A stretch of 64,000 bases of DNA from Phytohabitans sp037414955. GTDB lineage: Bacteria > Actinomycetota > Actinomycetes > Mycobacteriales > Micromonosporaceae. The notes under the pieces were generated by a model. The model did no database searches and was not told the DNA's origin. It saw only the letters and a list, made by a program, of their open reading frames with translations. The DNA is taken from the NCBI GenBank assembly GCA_037414955.1, contig JBBEWH010000203.1, positions 7,720 to 71,719 on the forward strand. Direction: 5' to 3'. Shown here piece by piece: positions 26,801-35,551 of this stretch (positions are counted from its first letter, which is position 1; the number at the start of each line of letters is the position of its first letter). The translations under genes and the position numbers were made by a program.

Positions 26801-26817
26801 AGGTGAGCGATGGTTGA
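23809..26817 (+). CDS. type II thioesterase fused to a LanB-like (lantibiotic dehydratase N-terminal) domain
   Basis: A 1002-aa two-part protein with no stop or clear start between the parts. Residues 1-235 are an alpha/beta-hydrolase type II thioesterase: LLCLPYAGAGASAY, GHSLGA with Ser84, an acidic GADDAAVP and GGHFF with His221. Residues 245-1002 resemble the stand-alone LanB family: WRDAILRTTGFPARGLDRF, AVTWQNPGMVSTLD, RYWQRYCAKNETIGFFGPV and a C-terminal TYVDFRGPLYVRAL. There is no separate SpaB_C elimination domain and no precursor peptide gene nearby. LanB N-terminal domains use aminoacyl-tRNA to acylate peptides. Here the partner would be carrier-bound intermediates (inference). Confidence 0.85.
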   Translation: MTWFQIPIARPGAAVRLLCLPYAGAGASAYAGWAAAFGAAVEVRPVQLPGRESRILEDPTVDPDALAAAVAAAASGGYALFGHSLGARLAFEVVRRLRAAGARLPEALFVSACRAPDVVTAGPFDGLSLVDDDELVARLRTRGGLPAEVAAEPELLELVLPALRADFAWLDGYVYAEDAPLPVPIVGFAGADDAAVPLDQMRDWQRHTTAGFALHVLPGGHFFPRHQLPELAALIEGRLVAPHRVALGRWSVWRDAILRTTGFPARGLDRFAAPACAAAADAWLGGTGAGAAFERAFADAVAAGRDEVRALATDPRFREAVTWQNPGMVSTLDALAVGKRYRPSVARHREATVVRYWQRYCAKNETIGFFGPVCWALVDNVLPDVVVARPGPALVRDRRVFLEAWAVRAYAEALAADPAVRRCLCPRPQPHVAVDGRHALDPPRPPQPLSPVERAALAACDGTRPAAEVVAGLGLPRADDGYLLLTRLVERGLLRWDFDIPSDPTAESVLAARIAAIADPAARAVAAGGLRRLRDARDAVAGAAGRPAALRTALAALDRVFTEVTGRAPHRAAGQHYAGRRLCYEDTLRDLDVRFGAGLLDALAAPLDLMLRAARWLCAELADVHAAALRELYDDLAASGSTVYLGELWFLAQGLFFGDGDRPADAAVAAFRKRWETVLRLADDGGARLDLSAARLAGPVAELFPDRGPGWSAGRLHSPDLLLCAASAEDLNRGAFTAVLGELHVAWPTFDNALFVGFHPDPDALVRALAADLGPGRMRLLYPPDWPRGAGRLAPVLAGPTDAQLGFAAAPGADRNRLAPAAALVVRPDPDAARGTSGGELAAHAPDGRRWPLLEVFGALLATRAVDAFEVLGGRPHSPRVTVDRLVVARETWRTTVAATGLADVTGDRERFLAARRWRHRLGLPERVFVRAGTETKPTYVDFRGPLYVRALSTALRAAAATAGGGCEVTVTEMLPAPDQAWVVDGAGERYLSELRIQVSDG

Positions 26818-29800
26818 GACGATTCCCGGGGCGATCCTGGCCCGCGCCCAGAGCACGCCGGCCGCGATCGCCGTCCGGCAGTGGTCGGCCGAGCTGACCT
26901 ACCGGGAGCTGGTGTCCCGGGCCACCGCCCTGGCCACCGAACTGCGCGGCCGGGGCGCCGGCCCGGGGACCCTCGTCGGGCTGTGTGCCCGCCGGGAGCC
27001 GGCCACCGTCGCCGCGCTGCTGGGCATCTGGTTCGCCGGTGCCGCGTACGTGCCGGTCGACCTCGGCAACCCGCGGTCCCGCGCGCGCCGCATCCTCGAC
27101 GACGCCGGCGCCGGGCTGGTCGTGGCGGACGCGGCCGGCCGGGCGCTGTTCGGCGACGACGGCGACCTGCGCTACGTCGCGCCGCCCGGGCCGGGCACCG
27201 GCGCCGGACCGGTGCCGCCGCGGCTCCCGGACCCCGACGACCTCGCCTACGTCATGTACACCTCCGGTTCGACCGGCCGCCCCAAGGGCGTGCTCACCAC
27301 GCACCGCAACATCGCCGCCTGGGTCGCGGGCTGCCCCGGCTGGCTGCCCGGCATCGGCCCGGAGATGCGCGCGCTGGCAATGCACTCACTCGCGTTCGAC
27401 GCCTCCTGCTACGACCTGTTCGTGCCGCTGACCGCCGGCGGCGCGGTGCAGTTGGCCGGCGAGGAGGACCGCGCCGACCCGGCCCGCCTGCAGCGGTTCC
27501 TGGCCGCGCATCGGGTCACCTGGGCCGCGTCGCCGCCCGCCGTGGCCACGTTGCTCGAGCCGGCCGCCCTGCCGCACCTCGAGGTGCTGATCGTCGGCGG
27601 CGAGGTGGTGCCGCCCGAGCTCGTCGGCCAGTGGACGGCGCGTGGCCGCTGCCGGTTCTTCCACGCGTACGGCCCGACCGAGGCCACCGTCGTGCAGGTC
27701 GCCACGGAGCTGCGCGGGCACTGGACCGGCCCGCTGCCGCTCGGCGCCGCGCTCCCCGGCCATCGACTGTACATTGTGGACGAGCAGGACGGCGAGGGCG
27801 AACTGGGCATCGCGGGCCCGGGGGTGGCGCTCGGATACCTGAACCGGCCGGAGCTGACCGCCGAGCGCTTCGTCCCCGAGCCGGACCCCGCGCATCCCGA
27901 TGGCCGGATGTACCGCACCGGCGACCTCGTGCGCCGGCTGCCCGACGGCGGTCTGGTGTTCGTCGGCCGCCGCGACGGCCAGGTGCAGGTCCGTGGCCAG
28001 CGGGTCGAGCTGGGCGAGGTCGAGGCCGCGCTGCGCGCACACCCCCGGGTCCGGCAGGCCGCGGTCGTCGCGACCGCGCCGCAGCCGGCCACCGAACTGA
28101 TCGGGTACCTCGTGCCGGCCGGCGGCGACACGGAACTCCCGGAACCCGCCGACCTGCGCGCCTTCCTCGCCACCCGCCTCCCCGCGGCGATGATCCCCCG
28201 CACCCTGGAGTGGCGCACAACCCTCCCGTTAACAACCAGCGGCAAGGTGGACCACACCGCCCTGATGCAAGGAAGGGCCCCTTCCCATCGTTTTACGCAT
28301 AGGAAGGGTCCCTTCCCAACAACGGACGTCGCTGCCCTGTGGGAGCGGGTGTTGGGGGTGGCAGCGGCCCCGGACGCGGACTTCTTCGCCGCGGGCGGGC
28401 ACTCGCTCGACGCGATGCGGCTGATCGCCGCGATCCGGGCCGAGCTGGGCCGGGACGTCGGCGTCGCGGACCTGTTCGCCGCGCGCACGCTCGCCGCGCT
28501 GGCCGAGCGGGTCGCCGCCGCGCCCGCCCTGGCCGCGCCGACCGCTACGGGTGTGGCGGCACCCGCCCTGTCCCCCGCCCAGCGCCGGATGTGGTTCCTG
28601 GACAAGCTGGCGCCCGGGTTCACCGCCTACAACCTCGTGTTCGCCGAGCGGCTGCGCGGGCCGCTCGACCCGGCGGCGCTGCGGGCGGCGCTCACGGCGG
28701 TGGCCACCCGGCACGCGGTCCTGCGCTGGCGGATCACCGACGCCAGCGGCCTCCCGGTGGTGGTGTGCGACCCGGCGGGCCCGGTGCCGCTGCCGGTGGT
28801 GGACCTGGCCGAGGCCGAGCTGCCCGCCGCGCTCACCGCGACCGCCGCCCGCGTCTTCGACCTCGCCCACGGTCCGCTGTGGTCGGCCACGCTCTACCGC
28901 CTGACCGGCTCGCCCGATCACGTGCTGGCGCTGGCGTTCCACCACGCCATCATGGACGGTTGGTCGCAGTCCATCCTGTACGCCGACCTGGCCGACGCGT
29001 ACCGCCGGGCCGTCGCGGGCGAGCCGGCGCGGCTGCCGGCGCTGCCGTTCGGATACGCCGACTACGTGGCCTGGCGGGCCCGCCGGGACGCGGCGGACGG
29101 CGCGGCCGACCTGCGCTGGTGGAACGGGCACCTGCGCGGCGCACCTACCACTGTGGAGCTGCCGGCGGACCGGCTCGGCGGGCCGGTCCGCCGGCACCGG
29201 GGCGCCACGCACCCCGTGCCGCTCGGCGAGGCGTTGGACAGGGCGGTGCGGCGGCTGGCCACCACGGTCGGCGCCACCCCGGCGACCGTGGTGCTGGCCG
29301 CGCTGGGCGAGGCGCTGCACCGGCTCACCGGCCGCTCCGACGTGCTCGTCGGCGCGGTCGTCGCCGACCGCGGCCTCGCCGCGACGCATGACGCGGTCGG
29401 TTTCTTCGTCGACGTGCTGCCCGTGCGGCTCCGCGCCCACCCGGAGCGCTTCGCCGACGCCGTCAAGAGGGCCGCGGCCGAACTGCTGGCCGCCACCGCG
29501 CACCCGGCCGCGACGCTCGAACAGCTCGTGGCCGCCCTGCGGGTGCCGCGCGAACCCGGCCAGCACCCGCTGGTCCAGGTCATCTTCAACGCCTACACGT
29601 TCCCCAAACCGCACCTGGACCTGCCCGGCACCACGGCCGAACCGGTGCCGCTCGCGGTGCCCGGCGCGCCGGTCGACCTGACCGTCTACCTGGTGGAGCG
29701 CGGCGGCGCGCTGGCCATCGACCTGCGGTACGACGCCGACCGGTACGACCCGGACCGGATCGCGCGGCTCGGCACCGACCTGGTGGACCTGCTGGGGCAC

Positions 29801-30235
29801 CTGGTCGCGCACCCCGACCGGCCGGCGGCCGCCGCGCCGACCCGGTTCCGCACCGACGGCGCCGCGCGACCCCGGGCCGCTCACCACCACACACCGAGCG
29901 GCCCGCGCACCGACACCGAGCGTGCCGTGGCCGCCGTCTGGTGCGAGGTGCTGGGCGTGCCGGCGGTCCGCGCCACCGACAACTTCTTCGACGCCGGCGG
30001 CACGTCGTTCGGGTTGGTGCGGATCCAGGCCCGGCTCAACGAGACGGCCAGCCGTGCGGTGACGCTGGTCGACCTCTTCCGTTTCCCCACCGTGCGCGCC
30101 CTCGCGGCGCACCTCGACGCTGGCCCCGACAGCGCTGACGGGGGTCATGGGCAGGCCGGCGTGGCGTTCGACGAGTCGGCGCGCCTGGTCTCGGCCCGGC
30201 GCGCCCGCAACCGCAACAGGAGGAACCGTGCCTGA
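26810..30235 (+). CDS. NRPS, A-PCP-C-PCP
   Basis: A 1141-aa protein. The A domain (10-490) shows MYTSGSTGRPKGV, FDASCYDLF (amino-group Asp present), HAYGPTEAT, YRTGDL and LPLTTSGKVD. PCP1 (505-575) has AAGGHSL with Ser532. The C domain (585-1010) has LSPAQRRMWFL and an intact catalytic FHHAIMDGW with His712; the motif is like that of LCL domains. PCP2 (1035-1105) has DAGGTSF with Ser1066. PCP2 has no A domain of its own and could be charged in trans. The A-PCP1 linker is made of a palindromic repeat insertion. Overlaps the genes on both sides by 8 nt. Confidence 0.92.
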   Translation: MVETIPGAILARAQSTPAAIAVRQWSAELTYRELVSRATALATELRGRGAGPGTLVGLCARREPATVAALLGIWFAGAAYVPVDLGNPRSRARRILDDAGAGLVVADAAGRALFGDDGDLRYVAPPGPGTGAGPVPPRLPDPDDLAYVMYTSGSTGRPKGVLTTHRNIAAWVAGCPGWLPGIGPEMRALAMHSLAFDASCYDLFVPLTAGGAVQLAGEEDRADPARLQRFLAAHRVTWAASPPAVATLLEPAALPHLEVLIVGGEVVPPELVGQWTARGRCRFFHAYGPTEATVVQVATELRGHWTGPLPLGAALPGHRLYIVDEQDGEGELGIAGPGVALGYLNRPELTAERFVPEPDPAHPDGRMYRTGDLVRRLPDGGLVFVGRRDGQVQVRGQRVELGEVEAALRAHPRVRQAAVVATAPQPATELIGYLVPAGGDTELPEPADLRAFLATRLPAAMIPRTLEWRTTLPLTTSGKVDHTALMQGRAPSHRFTHRKGPFPTTDVAALWERVLGVAAAPDADFFAAGGHSLDAMRLIAAIRAELGRDVGVADLFAARTLAALAERVAAAPALAAPTATGVAAPALSPAQRRMWFLDKLAPGFTAYNLVFAERLRGPLDPAALRAALTAVATRHAVLRWRITDASGLPVVVCDPAGPVPLPVVDLAEAELPAALTATAARVFDLAHGPLWSATLYRLTGSPDHVLALAFHHAIMDGWSQSILYADLADAYRRAVAGEPARLPALPFGYADYVAWRARRDAADGAADLRWWNGHLRGAPTTVELPADRLGGPVRRHRGATHPVPLGEALDRAVRRLATTVGATPATVVLAALGEALHRLTGRSDVLVGAVVADRGLAATHDAVGFFVDVLPVRLRAHPERFADAVKRAAAELLAATAHPAATLEQLVAALRVPREPGQHPLVQVIFNAYTFPKPHLDLPGTTAEPVPLAVPGAPVDLTVYLVERGGALAIDLRYDADRYDPDRIARLGTDLVDLLGHLVAHPDRPAAAAPTRFRTDGAARPRAAHHHTPSGPRTDTERAVAAVWCEVLGVPAVRATDNFFDAGGTSFGLVRIQARLNETASRAVTLVDLFRFPTVRALAAHLDAGPDSADGGHGQAGVAFDESARLVSARRARNRNRRNRA
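28268..28318. repeat. GGAAGGG palindromic element inside NRPS coding sequence
   Basis: GGAAGGGCCCCTTCC and GGAAGGGTCCCTTCC, each a palindrome and together an inverted pair, are separated by CATCGTTTTACGCATA. The insert is in frame and encodes a basic linker (RAPSHRFTHRKGPFP) between the A domain and PCP1. It resembles intergenic palindromes of Micromonospora-type genomes more than NRPS sequence, and its AT-rich core stands out from the neighbouring codon use. Confidence 0.7.
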
Positions 30236-33200
30236 CGATCCCCACCATGCCGCCGAACCCCACCATGCCACCGAACCCCGCCATGCCACCGAACCCAGCG
30301 CCACGGAAGCCAGCGCCACCGAAGCCGGCGTCGAGCCGATCGCCATCATCGGGCTCGCGGTCCGGGTACCGGGCGCGGACGACGCGACCCGGTTCTGGCA
30401 GAACCTGCTCGACGGCACGGAGTCGATCCGGTTCTACAGCCGAGCGGAGCAGATCGCGCTCGGGGTGCCGGCCGAGTCGCTCGACCACCCCAGCTGGGTG
30501 TCCGCCGCGCCGGTACTGTCCAGCGTGGACGGATTCGACGCCGAGCTGTTCGGCATGACCCGGCGCGAGGTGGAGCTGACCGACCCGCACCACCGGCTGT
30601 TCCTGGAGGTGGCGCTCACCGCGTTCGAGGACGCCGGCTACGACCCGGCACGGCACCGCGGCACGGTGGGCGTCTACGCGGGCGCCGGCCACCTGCGGTA
30701 CCAGTGGCTGAACCTGCGCCGGAACCGCCAGTTCTGGGCGTCGGTGTCCGGCGGCGCGCTGTCGGTCACCGCCGCCAACTCGCCGGACTACGTGGCGACC
30801 ACCGTGTCGTACAAGCTGAACCTGCGCGGCCCGAGCCTCACCGTCCACACCGCGTGCTCCACGTCGGCGGTGGCGGTGCACCTGGCGTGCGAGGCGCTGC
30901 GCAACGGCGAGTGCGACGTGGCGGTGGCCGGCGGCGTCAATGTCGAGCTGCCGCACGGCATGGGATACGTGGCGGTGGACGGCTTCACCTCCGCCGACGG
31001 GCACTGCCGGCCGTTCGACGCGGCGGCCGGTGGCACGCTGTGGGGCTCGGGCGCCGGCGCGGTGCTCGTCAAGCGGCTCGCGGACGCGGTCGCCGACGGC
31101 GACCACATCCGCGCGGTGATCCTCGGCAACGCCATCAACAACGACGGCGCCGACAAGCTCGGCTTCTCCGCGCCCAGCGTGACCGGCCAGGCCGCGGTCG
31201 TCGCCCAGGCGGTCGGCTCCGCCGGCGTCGACCCGCGCACCATCGGGTACGTCGAGGCGCACGGCACCGGCACCGCGCTGGGTGACCCGATCGAGGTGGC
31301 GGCGCTGTCCCGGGTGTACGGGGACGGCACCGCCGACCGCCAATGGTGCGGGATCGGCTCGGTCAAGGGCAACATCGGGCACCTGAGCCAGGCCGCCGGC
31401 ATCGTGGGGATCGCCAAGGCGGTGCTGGCCCTGGAGGCCGGCATCGCCCCGCCGGTGCTGCACTACGAGCGCCCCAACCCGGCGATCGACTTCACGAACA
31501 GCCCGTTCTACGTGGTCACCGCGCCCGCCAAGCTGGAGGGCTTCGGCGCGCCGCCCCGGGTGGGCGTCAGCTCGTTCGGTGTCGGCGGCACCAACACCCA
31601 CCTGGTGCTGGAGCAGGCGCCGCCGCGCCCGACCCGGACGGCGTCCGCGCGCGCGGCGTACCCGCTGCAGCTCTCCGCCGCGACGGACGCCGCGCTCGCC
31701 CAGGCGGCCGCGGACCTCGCCGGGCACCTGGAGAACCGCCGCGACGCCGACCTGGCCGACGTTTCGTACACGCTGCGCGCCGGGCGGACCGAGCGGGCGC
31801 ACCGGGCGGTGGTGGTGGCCCGCGACCCGGCGGACGCCGCGGCGGCGCTGCGCGACCCGAAGCGGCTGCTCGCCGATGTCGCCACGGACAAGCCGTCGCG
31901 GGTGGCGTTCCTGTTCCCCGGCCAGGGCGCCCAGTACCCGGGGATGGGCGCCGAGCTCTACAAGGCGGAACCGGTGTTCGCGGCCGCCGCCGACGAGTGC
32001 CTGGCCGCGCTGGGCCTGACGTTCCGCGCCGGCTGGGAACAGCCCGGCGACCGGATCAACCAGACACAGTGGACGCAACCGGCGCTGTTCATCGTGGAGT
32101 ACGCGCTGGCGCGCCTGTGGGAGAGCTGGGGGGTGCGGCCGGCGGCGATGATCGGGCACTCCATCGGCGAGTACGTGGCGGCCACCCTCGCCGGCGTGTT
32201 CACCGTGGCCGACGCGACCCGGTTGGTGGCGGCGCGCGGCCGGCTCATGCAGGCGATGCCGCCGGGCGCGATGCTGGCCGTGGGGCTCGACGAGGCCGAG
32301 CTGGCCGGCCGGCTGCCGGCGGGGGTCACCGTCGCGGCGGTCAACGGGCCGGGCTGCGTCGTCGCCGGCGCGGCGCCGGCGGTGACCGCGTTCGCCACCG
32401 CACTGCGCGCGGCGGGGGTGAGCTGCCGCGCGCTGCGCACGTCGCACGCGTTCCACTCGCCGATGATGGACCCCATCCTCGCCGCCTTCGCGGCCGCGGT
32501 GGCGGCCGTGCCGAGAAACGCGCCCACTGCCCCCTTTCTGTCCAATGTGACCGGTGACTGGATCACCGCGGAGCAGGCCACCGACCCGGACTACTGGGCC
32601 GGGCACCTGCGGCGGCCGGTGCGGTTCGCGGCGTGCGTAGCCACGCTGACCGCCGCGGACGGCCCGTGGCGGTTCCTGGAGTGCGGTCCCGGGCGCCAGC
32701 TCAGCGGCCTGGTGCGCGCCCAGGTGCCGCGCGACGGCCTGCCCCCGTTGCAGAGCCTTCCGGACGCCGCGCTCGGTGCCGGCGCCGAGGTCCTCGCGCT
32801 CTACACGACGGCCGGGCGGCTCTGGGCGGCCGGCGTGCCGCTGGACAGCGAGCGGTTCGGCCCGTCCGGGCACCGGGTGCCGCTGCCCACCTATCCGCAC
32901 CAGCGCCAGCGGTTCTGGGTGGACCCGGATCCGGTCGAGGCCCGGGAGCGGGACGACGCGCGGGACGCGGGCACCGGCCCGCTCGCGCCCACCGAGTGGT
33001 ACGCGGTGCCGACCTGGCGCCCGTTGCGCCGCAGCGAGCGCGCGGAGCCGTTCCCCGCGTGCCTGCTGTTCGTGGCCGGCCCGCGCGGCGAGCGGCTCGG
33101 CGACGCGCTGCGGGCGTCCGGTGTGGACGTCACCGTGGTCCGGCCCGGCGACGCCTACGACCTGGCCGAGCCGGCCCCCGGACGGGTCATCCACGCCGCC

Positions 33201-35549
33201 ACGATGGACGGTGCGCCGGCCGGTGCGGACCCGGCCGCCGCGACCGCCGCGCTCGACACCGGCTTCTTCGGCATCCTCGCGCTGGTGAAAGCGATCGCCG
33301 CCACCAGCCGGGACATCCATCTGGACCTGGTCACCAGCGAGACCGAGGACGCGCCCGGCGGCGGCCTGCACCGCCCGGAGCACGCCACGCTGGCCGGCAT
33401 CGCCCGGGTGGCGCCGCTGGAGGTCGCCGGCCTGACCGTGCGGCGCATCGACGTCACCGGCCGCACCACCCCCGAGGAGGTGGTGGCGGAGCTGCGCCGC
33501 CCGCCGCGCGACACCGGCACCGAGCTGGCCCTGCGCGGCGGCCGGCGGTGGAGCCTGGACTACGCGCAGGTGACGTACACCGACGACGAGCCGCGGCTGC
33601 GCGCCGGCGGCTGCTACCTGGTGACCGGCGGCCTCGGCGGGGTCGGCATCACGGTGGCCGAGGACCTGGCGCGGCGCACCCGCGGCGCCCTCGTCCTGCT
33701 GTCCCGCACCACCCTGCCCGACCGGTCCACCTGGGACGATCACCTGGCCCGGCACGGCGTCGTCGACCGCACCGGCCGGGCGATCGCCGCCATCCGGCGG
33801 ATGGAGCGGGCCGGCGCCACCGTCGTCGTGCGCGCCGCCGACGTGGCGGAGGTCGCCGACCTGCGGCGGGTCCGCGCCGAGATCGACGCGGAAGGCTGGC
33901 CGCTCGCCGGCATCGTGCACGCCGCCGGCTCTCCCGGCAGCGGCATGATCGAGGTGAAGGACCCCGCCACGGCGGCCGCGGTGCTGCGCCCGAAGGTGGC
34001 CGGCACGCTCGCGCTGGCGGCCGTCTTCGGCGACCTCCCGCTGGACTTCGTGGTGCTGTGCTCCTCGATCACCGCGATCGCCGGCGGGATGGGCCAGGTC
34101 GACTACTGCGCGGCGAATGCGTTCCAGGACGCCTATGCCCGCTCCCGGCACGGCTGGCGCGCCCCGGTCGTCTCGGTGAACTGGGGCCGCTGGGACGAGG
34201 TCGGCATGGCCGCCGAGGTCGCCACCCGGGCCACCGCGCTGGTGCGGGCGTCCGAGTCCGCGCTCGCCACGCTCACCCACCCCATCCTCACCGGCCGGCG
34301 GGACGACACCCTGTCCGGCGTGGTCGGCCCGGACAGCCACTGGGTGCTGGACGAGCACCGGATCGGCGGCGTCGCGGTGCTGCCCGGCACCGCGCACCTC
34401 GACTGCGCCCGCGAGGCGGTCAGCCACCTCGTCCCCAGCGACGGGCTGGTCGAGCTGCGCGAGCTGAGCTTCCTGGAACCGCTCGCCGTGCCGGACGGCA
34501 CGACCGGCCGGTACCGGGTGGTGCAGGACGCCGACGGCGACTTCCGGATCCTGAGTGGCGACGGGCGGGTCCACGCCGAGTTCCGCGGCGGGTGCGTCGC
34601 CGCCGGCGAGCCGTCCACCGTGGACGTGGCCGCGATCCGGGCCCGCTGCCGCCCGGTGCACGGCACCCGACGCTCCACTGTGGTCAGCTACGGCGACCGG
34701 TGGGACTGCCTGCGCGAAGCGTACGCCGGTGACGGCGAGGACCTGGCCCTCATCGAGGCGCCGCCGGCCGCCGCGGCCGACCTGGACCGCTGGACGCTGC
34801 ACCCGGCGCTGCTCGACATCGCCACGTCGTTCGGCTTCACCGGCGCCGAGGGCAGCTACCTGCCGCTGGCGTACGGCCGGGTGCTGGTCCACGACCGGCT
34901 GCCCGCCCGCTTCCACAGCCATCTGCGCTACCGCGACACCGGCACCGGCGGCGCCGGCCTGCTGTCGGCGGAGGTCACGCTGGTGGCCCCGGACGGCCGG
35001 GTGCTGGTGGAGATCTCCGACTTCACGCTGCGCCGGGTCGACCCCGAGGAGGTGGCCGGCAACCTGCGGCCGGCGCCGGGCGGCGCGGCCACCGGCGCCG
35101 AGGGCGCCGGCGAGGAGAGCATCAGCCCGAGCGAGGGCGCGCGGGCGCTGCGCCGCGTGCTGGCGGCCGACGCCGGCCCGCAGGTCGCCGTCGTGCCCAT
35201 CCGGGTGGCGACGGTACGCGAGCGCGTCCAGCGGGCCGCCGCCGAATGGCACTCCGGGGCGGGAGCGTCCACTGTGGGCAGCGGCGCGGCGGCCGGCACC
35301 TACGTCGCGCCCCGGACCGTGCTGGAGGAGCGCCTCGTCGAGGTGTGGCAGAGCGTGCTCGGCGTCGAGCGGGTCGGCATCGAGGACGACTTCTTCGCCC
35401 TCGGCGGCAACTCACTGGTAGCCGTCCAGCTCGTCGCGCAGCTCCGCAAGGCGCTGCGGATCAAATTGCCGATGCGCGCGCTCTTCGAGACGCCCACCGT
35501 GGCGAGCCTGGTCGAGCGGGTCGAGCGGCTGCGCGCCGAGGGAGCGTGA
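30228..35549 (+). CDS. type I PKS module, KS-AT-KR-DH-ACP
   Basis: A 1773-aa module. KS (40-460): Cys210 in HTACSTSAVA, then EAHGTGT and GNIGH, all catalytic residues present. AT (555-860): GHSIGEY with Ser645, and HAFHSP, which indicates malonyl-CoA. KR (1120-1330): TGGLGGVG, CSSITAIAGGMGQVDYCAAN with Tyr1293. DH (1365-1600): HRIGGVAVLP with His1377, and HPALLDIA with Asp1530. ACP (1690-1770): ALGGNSL with Ser1729. KR before DH is the reverse of the usual order. The start is GTG 30228 behind AGGAGGAACC. The N-terminal 35 residues are repeats of HHATEP/SATEA. There is no TE domain. Confidence 0.92.
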   Translation: MPDDPHHAAEPHHATEPRHATEPSATEASATEAGVEPIAIIGLAVRVPGADDATRFWQNLLDGTESIRFYSRAEQIALGVPAESLDHPSWVSAAPVLSSVDGFDAELFGMTRREVELTDPHHRLFLEVALTAFEDAGYDPARHRGTVGVYAGAGHLRYQWLNLRRNRQFWASVSGGALSVTAANSPDYVATTVSYKLNLRGPSLTVHTACSTSAVAVHLACEALRNGECDVAVAGGVNVELPHGMGYVAVDGFTSADGHCRPFDAAAGGTLWGSGAGAVLVKRLADAVADGDHIRAVILGNAINNDGADKLGFSAPSVTGQAAVVAQAVGSAGVDPRTIGYVEAHGTGTALGDPIEVAALSRVYGDGTADRQWCGIGSVKGNIGHLSQAAGIVGIAKAVLALEAGIAPPVLHYERPNPAIDFTNSPFYVVTAPAKLEGFGAPPRVGVSSFGVGGTNTHLVLEQAPPRPTRTASARAAYPLQLSAATDAALAQAAADLAGHLENRRDADLADVSYTLRAGRTERAHRAVVVARDPADAAAALRDPKRLLADVATDKPSRVAFLFPGQGAQYPGMGAELYKAEPVFAAAADECLAALGLTFRAGWEQPGDRINQTQWTQPALFIVEYALARLWESWGVRPAAMIGHSIGEYVAATLAGVFTVADATRLVAARGRLMQAMPPGAMLAVGLDEAELAGRLPAGVTVAAVNGPGCVVAGAAPAVTAFATALRAAGVSCRALRTSHAFHSPMMDPILAAFAAAVAAVPRNAPTAPFLSNVTGDWITAEQATDPDYWAGHLRRPVRFAACVATLTAADGPWRFLECGPGRQLSGLVRAQVPRDGLPPLQSLPDAALGAGAEVLALYTTAGRLWAAGVPLDSERFGPSGHRVPLPTYPHQRQRFWVDPDPVEARERDDARDAGTGPLAPTEWYAVPTWRPLRRSERAEPFPACLLFVAGPRGERLGDALRASGVDVTVVRPGDAYDLAEPAPGRVIHAATMDGAPAGADPAAATAALDTGFFGILALVKAIAATSRDIHLDLVTSETEDAPGGGLHRPEHATLAGIARVAPLEVAGLTVRRIDVTGRTTPEEVVAELRRPPRDTGTELALRGGRRWSLDYAQVTYTDDEPRLRAGGCYLVTGGLGGVGITVAEDLARRTRGALVLLSRTTLPDRSTWDDHLARHGVVDRTGRAIAAIRRMERAGATVVVRAADVAEVADLRRVRAEIDAEGWPLAGIVHAAGSPGSGMIEVKDPATAAAVLRPKVAGTLALAAVFGDLPLDFVVLCSSITAIAGGMGQVDYCAANAFQDAYARSRHGWRAPVVSVNWGRWDEVGMAAEVATRATALVRASESALATLTHPILTGRRDDTLSGVVGPDSHWVLDEHRIGGVAVLPGTAHLDCAREAVSHLVPSDGLVELRELSFLEPLAVPDGTTGRYRVVQDADGDFRILSGDGRVHAEFRGGCVAAGEPSTVDVAAIRARCRPVHGTRRSTVVSYGDRWDCLREAYAGDGEDLALIEAPPAAAADLDRWTLHPALLDIATSFGFTGAEGSYLPLAYGRVLVHDRLPARFHSHLRYRDTGTGGAGLLSAEVTLVAPDGRVLVEISDFTLRRVDPEEVAGNLRPAPGGAATGAEGAGEESISPSEGARALRRVLAADAGPQVAVVPIRVATVRERVQRAAAEWHSGAGASTVGSGAAAGTYVAPRTVLEERLVEVWQSVLGVERVGIEDDFFALGGNSLVAVQLVAQLRKALRIKLPMRALFETPTVASLVERVERLRAEGA

Positions 35550-35551
35550 CG

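Noticed and set aside
30036..35252. A 1738-codon open frame antisense to the PKS gene
   Set aside because: Its translation is Arg/His/Gln-rich low complexity with no domain, as expected for the mirror of a high-GC gene. The plus strand has all PKS motifs.
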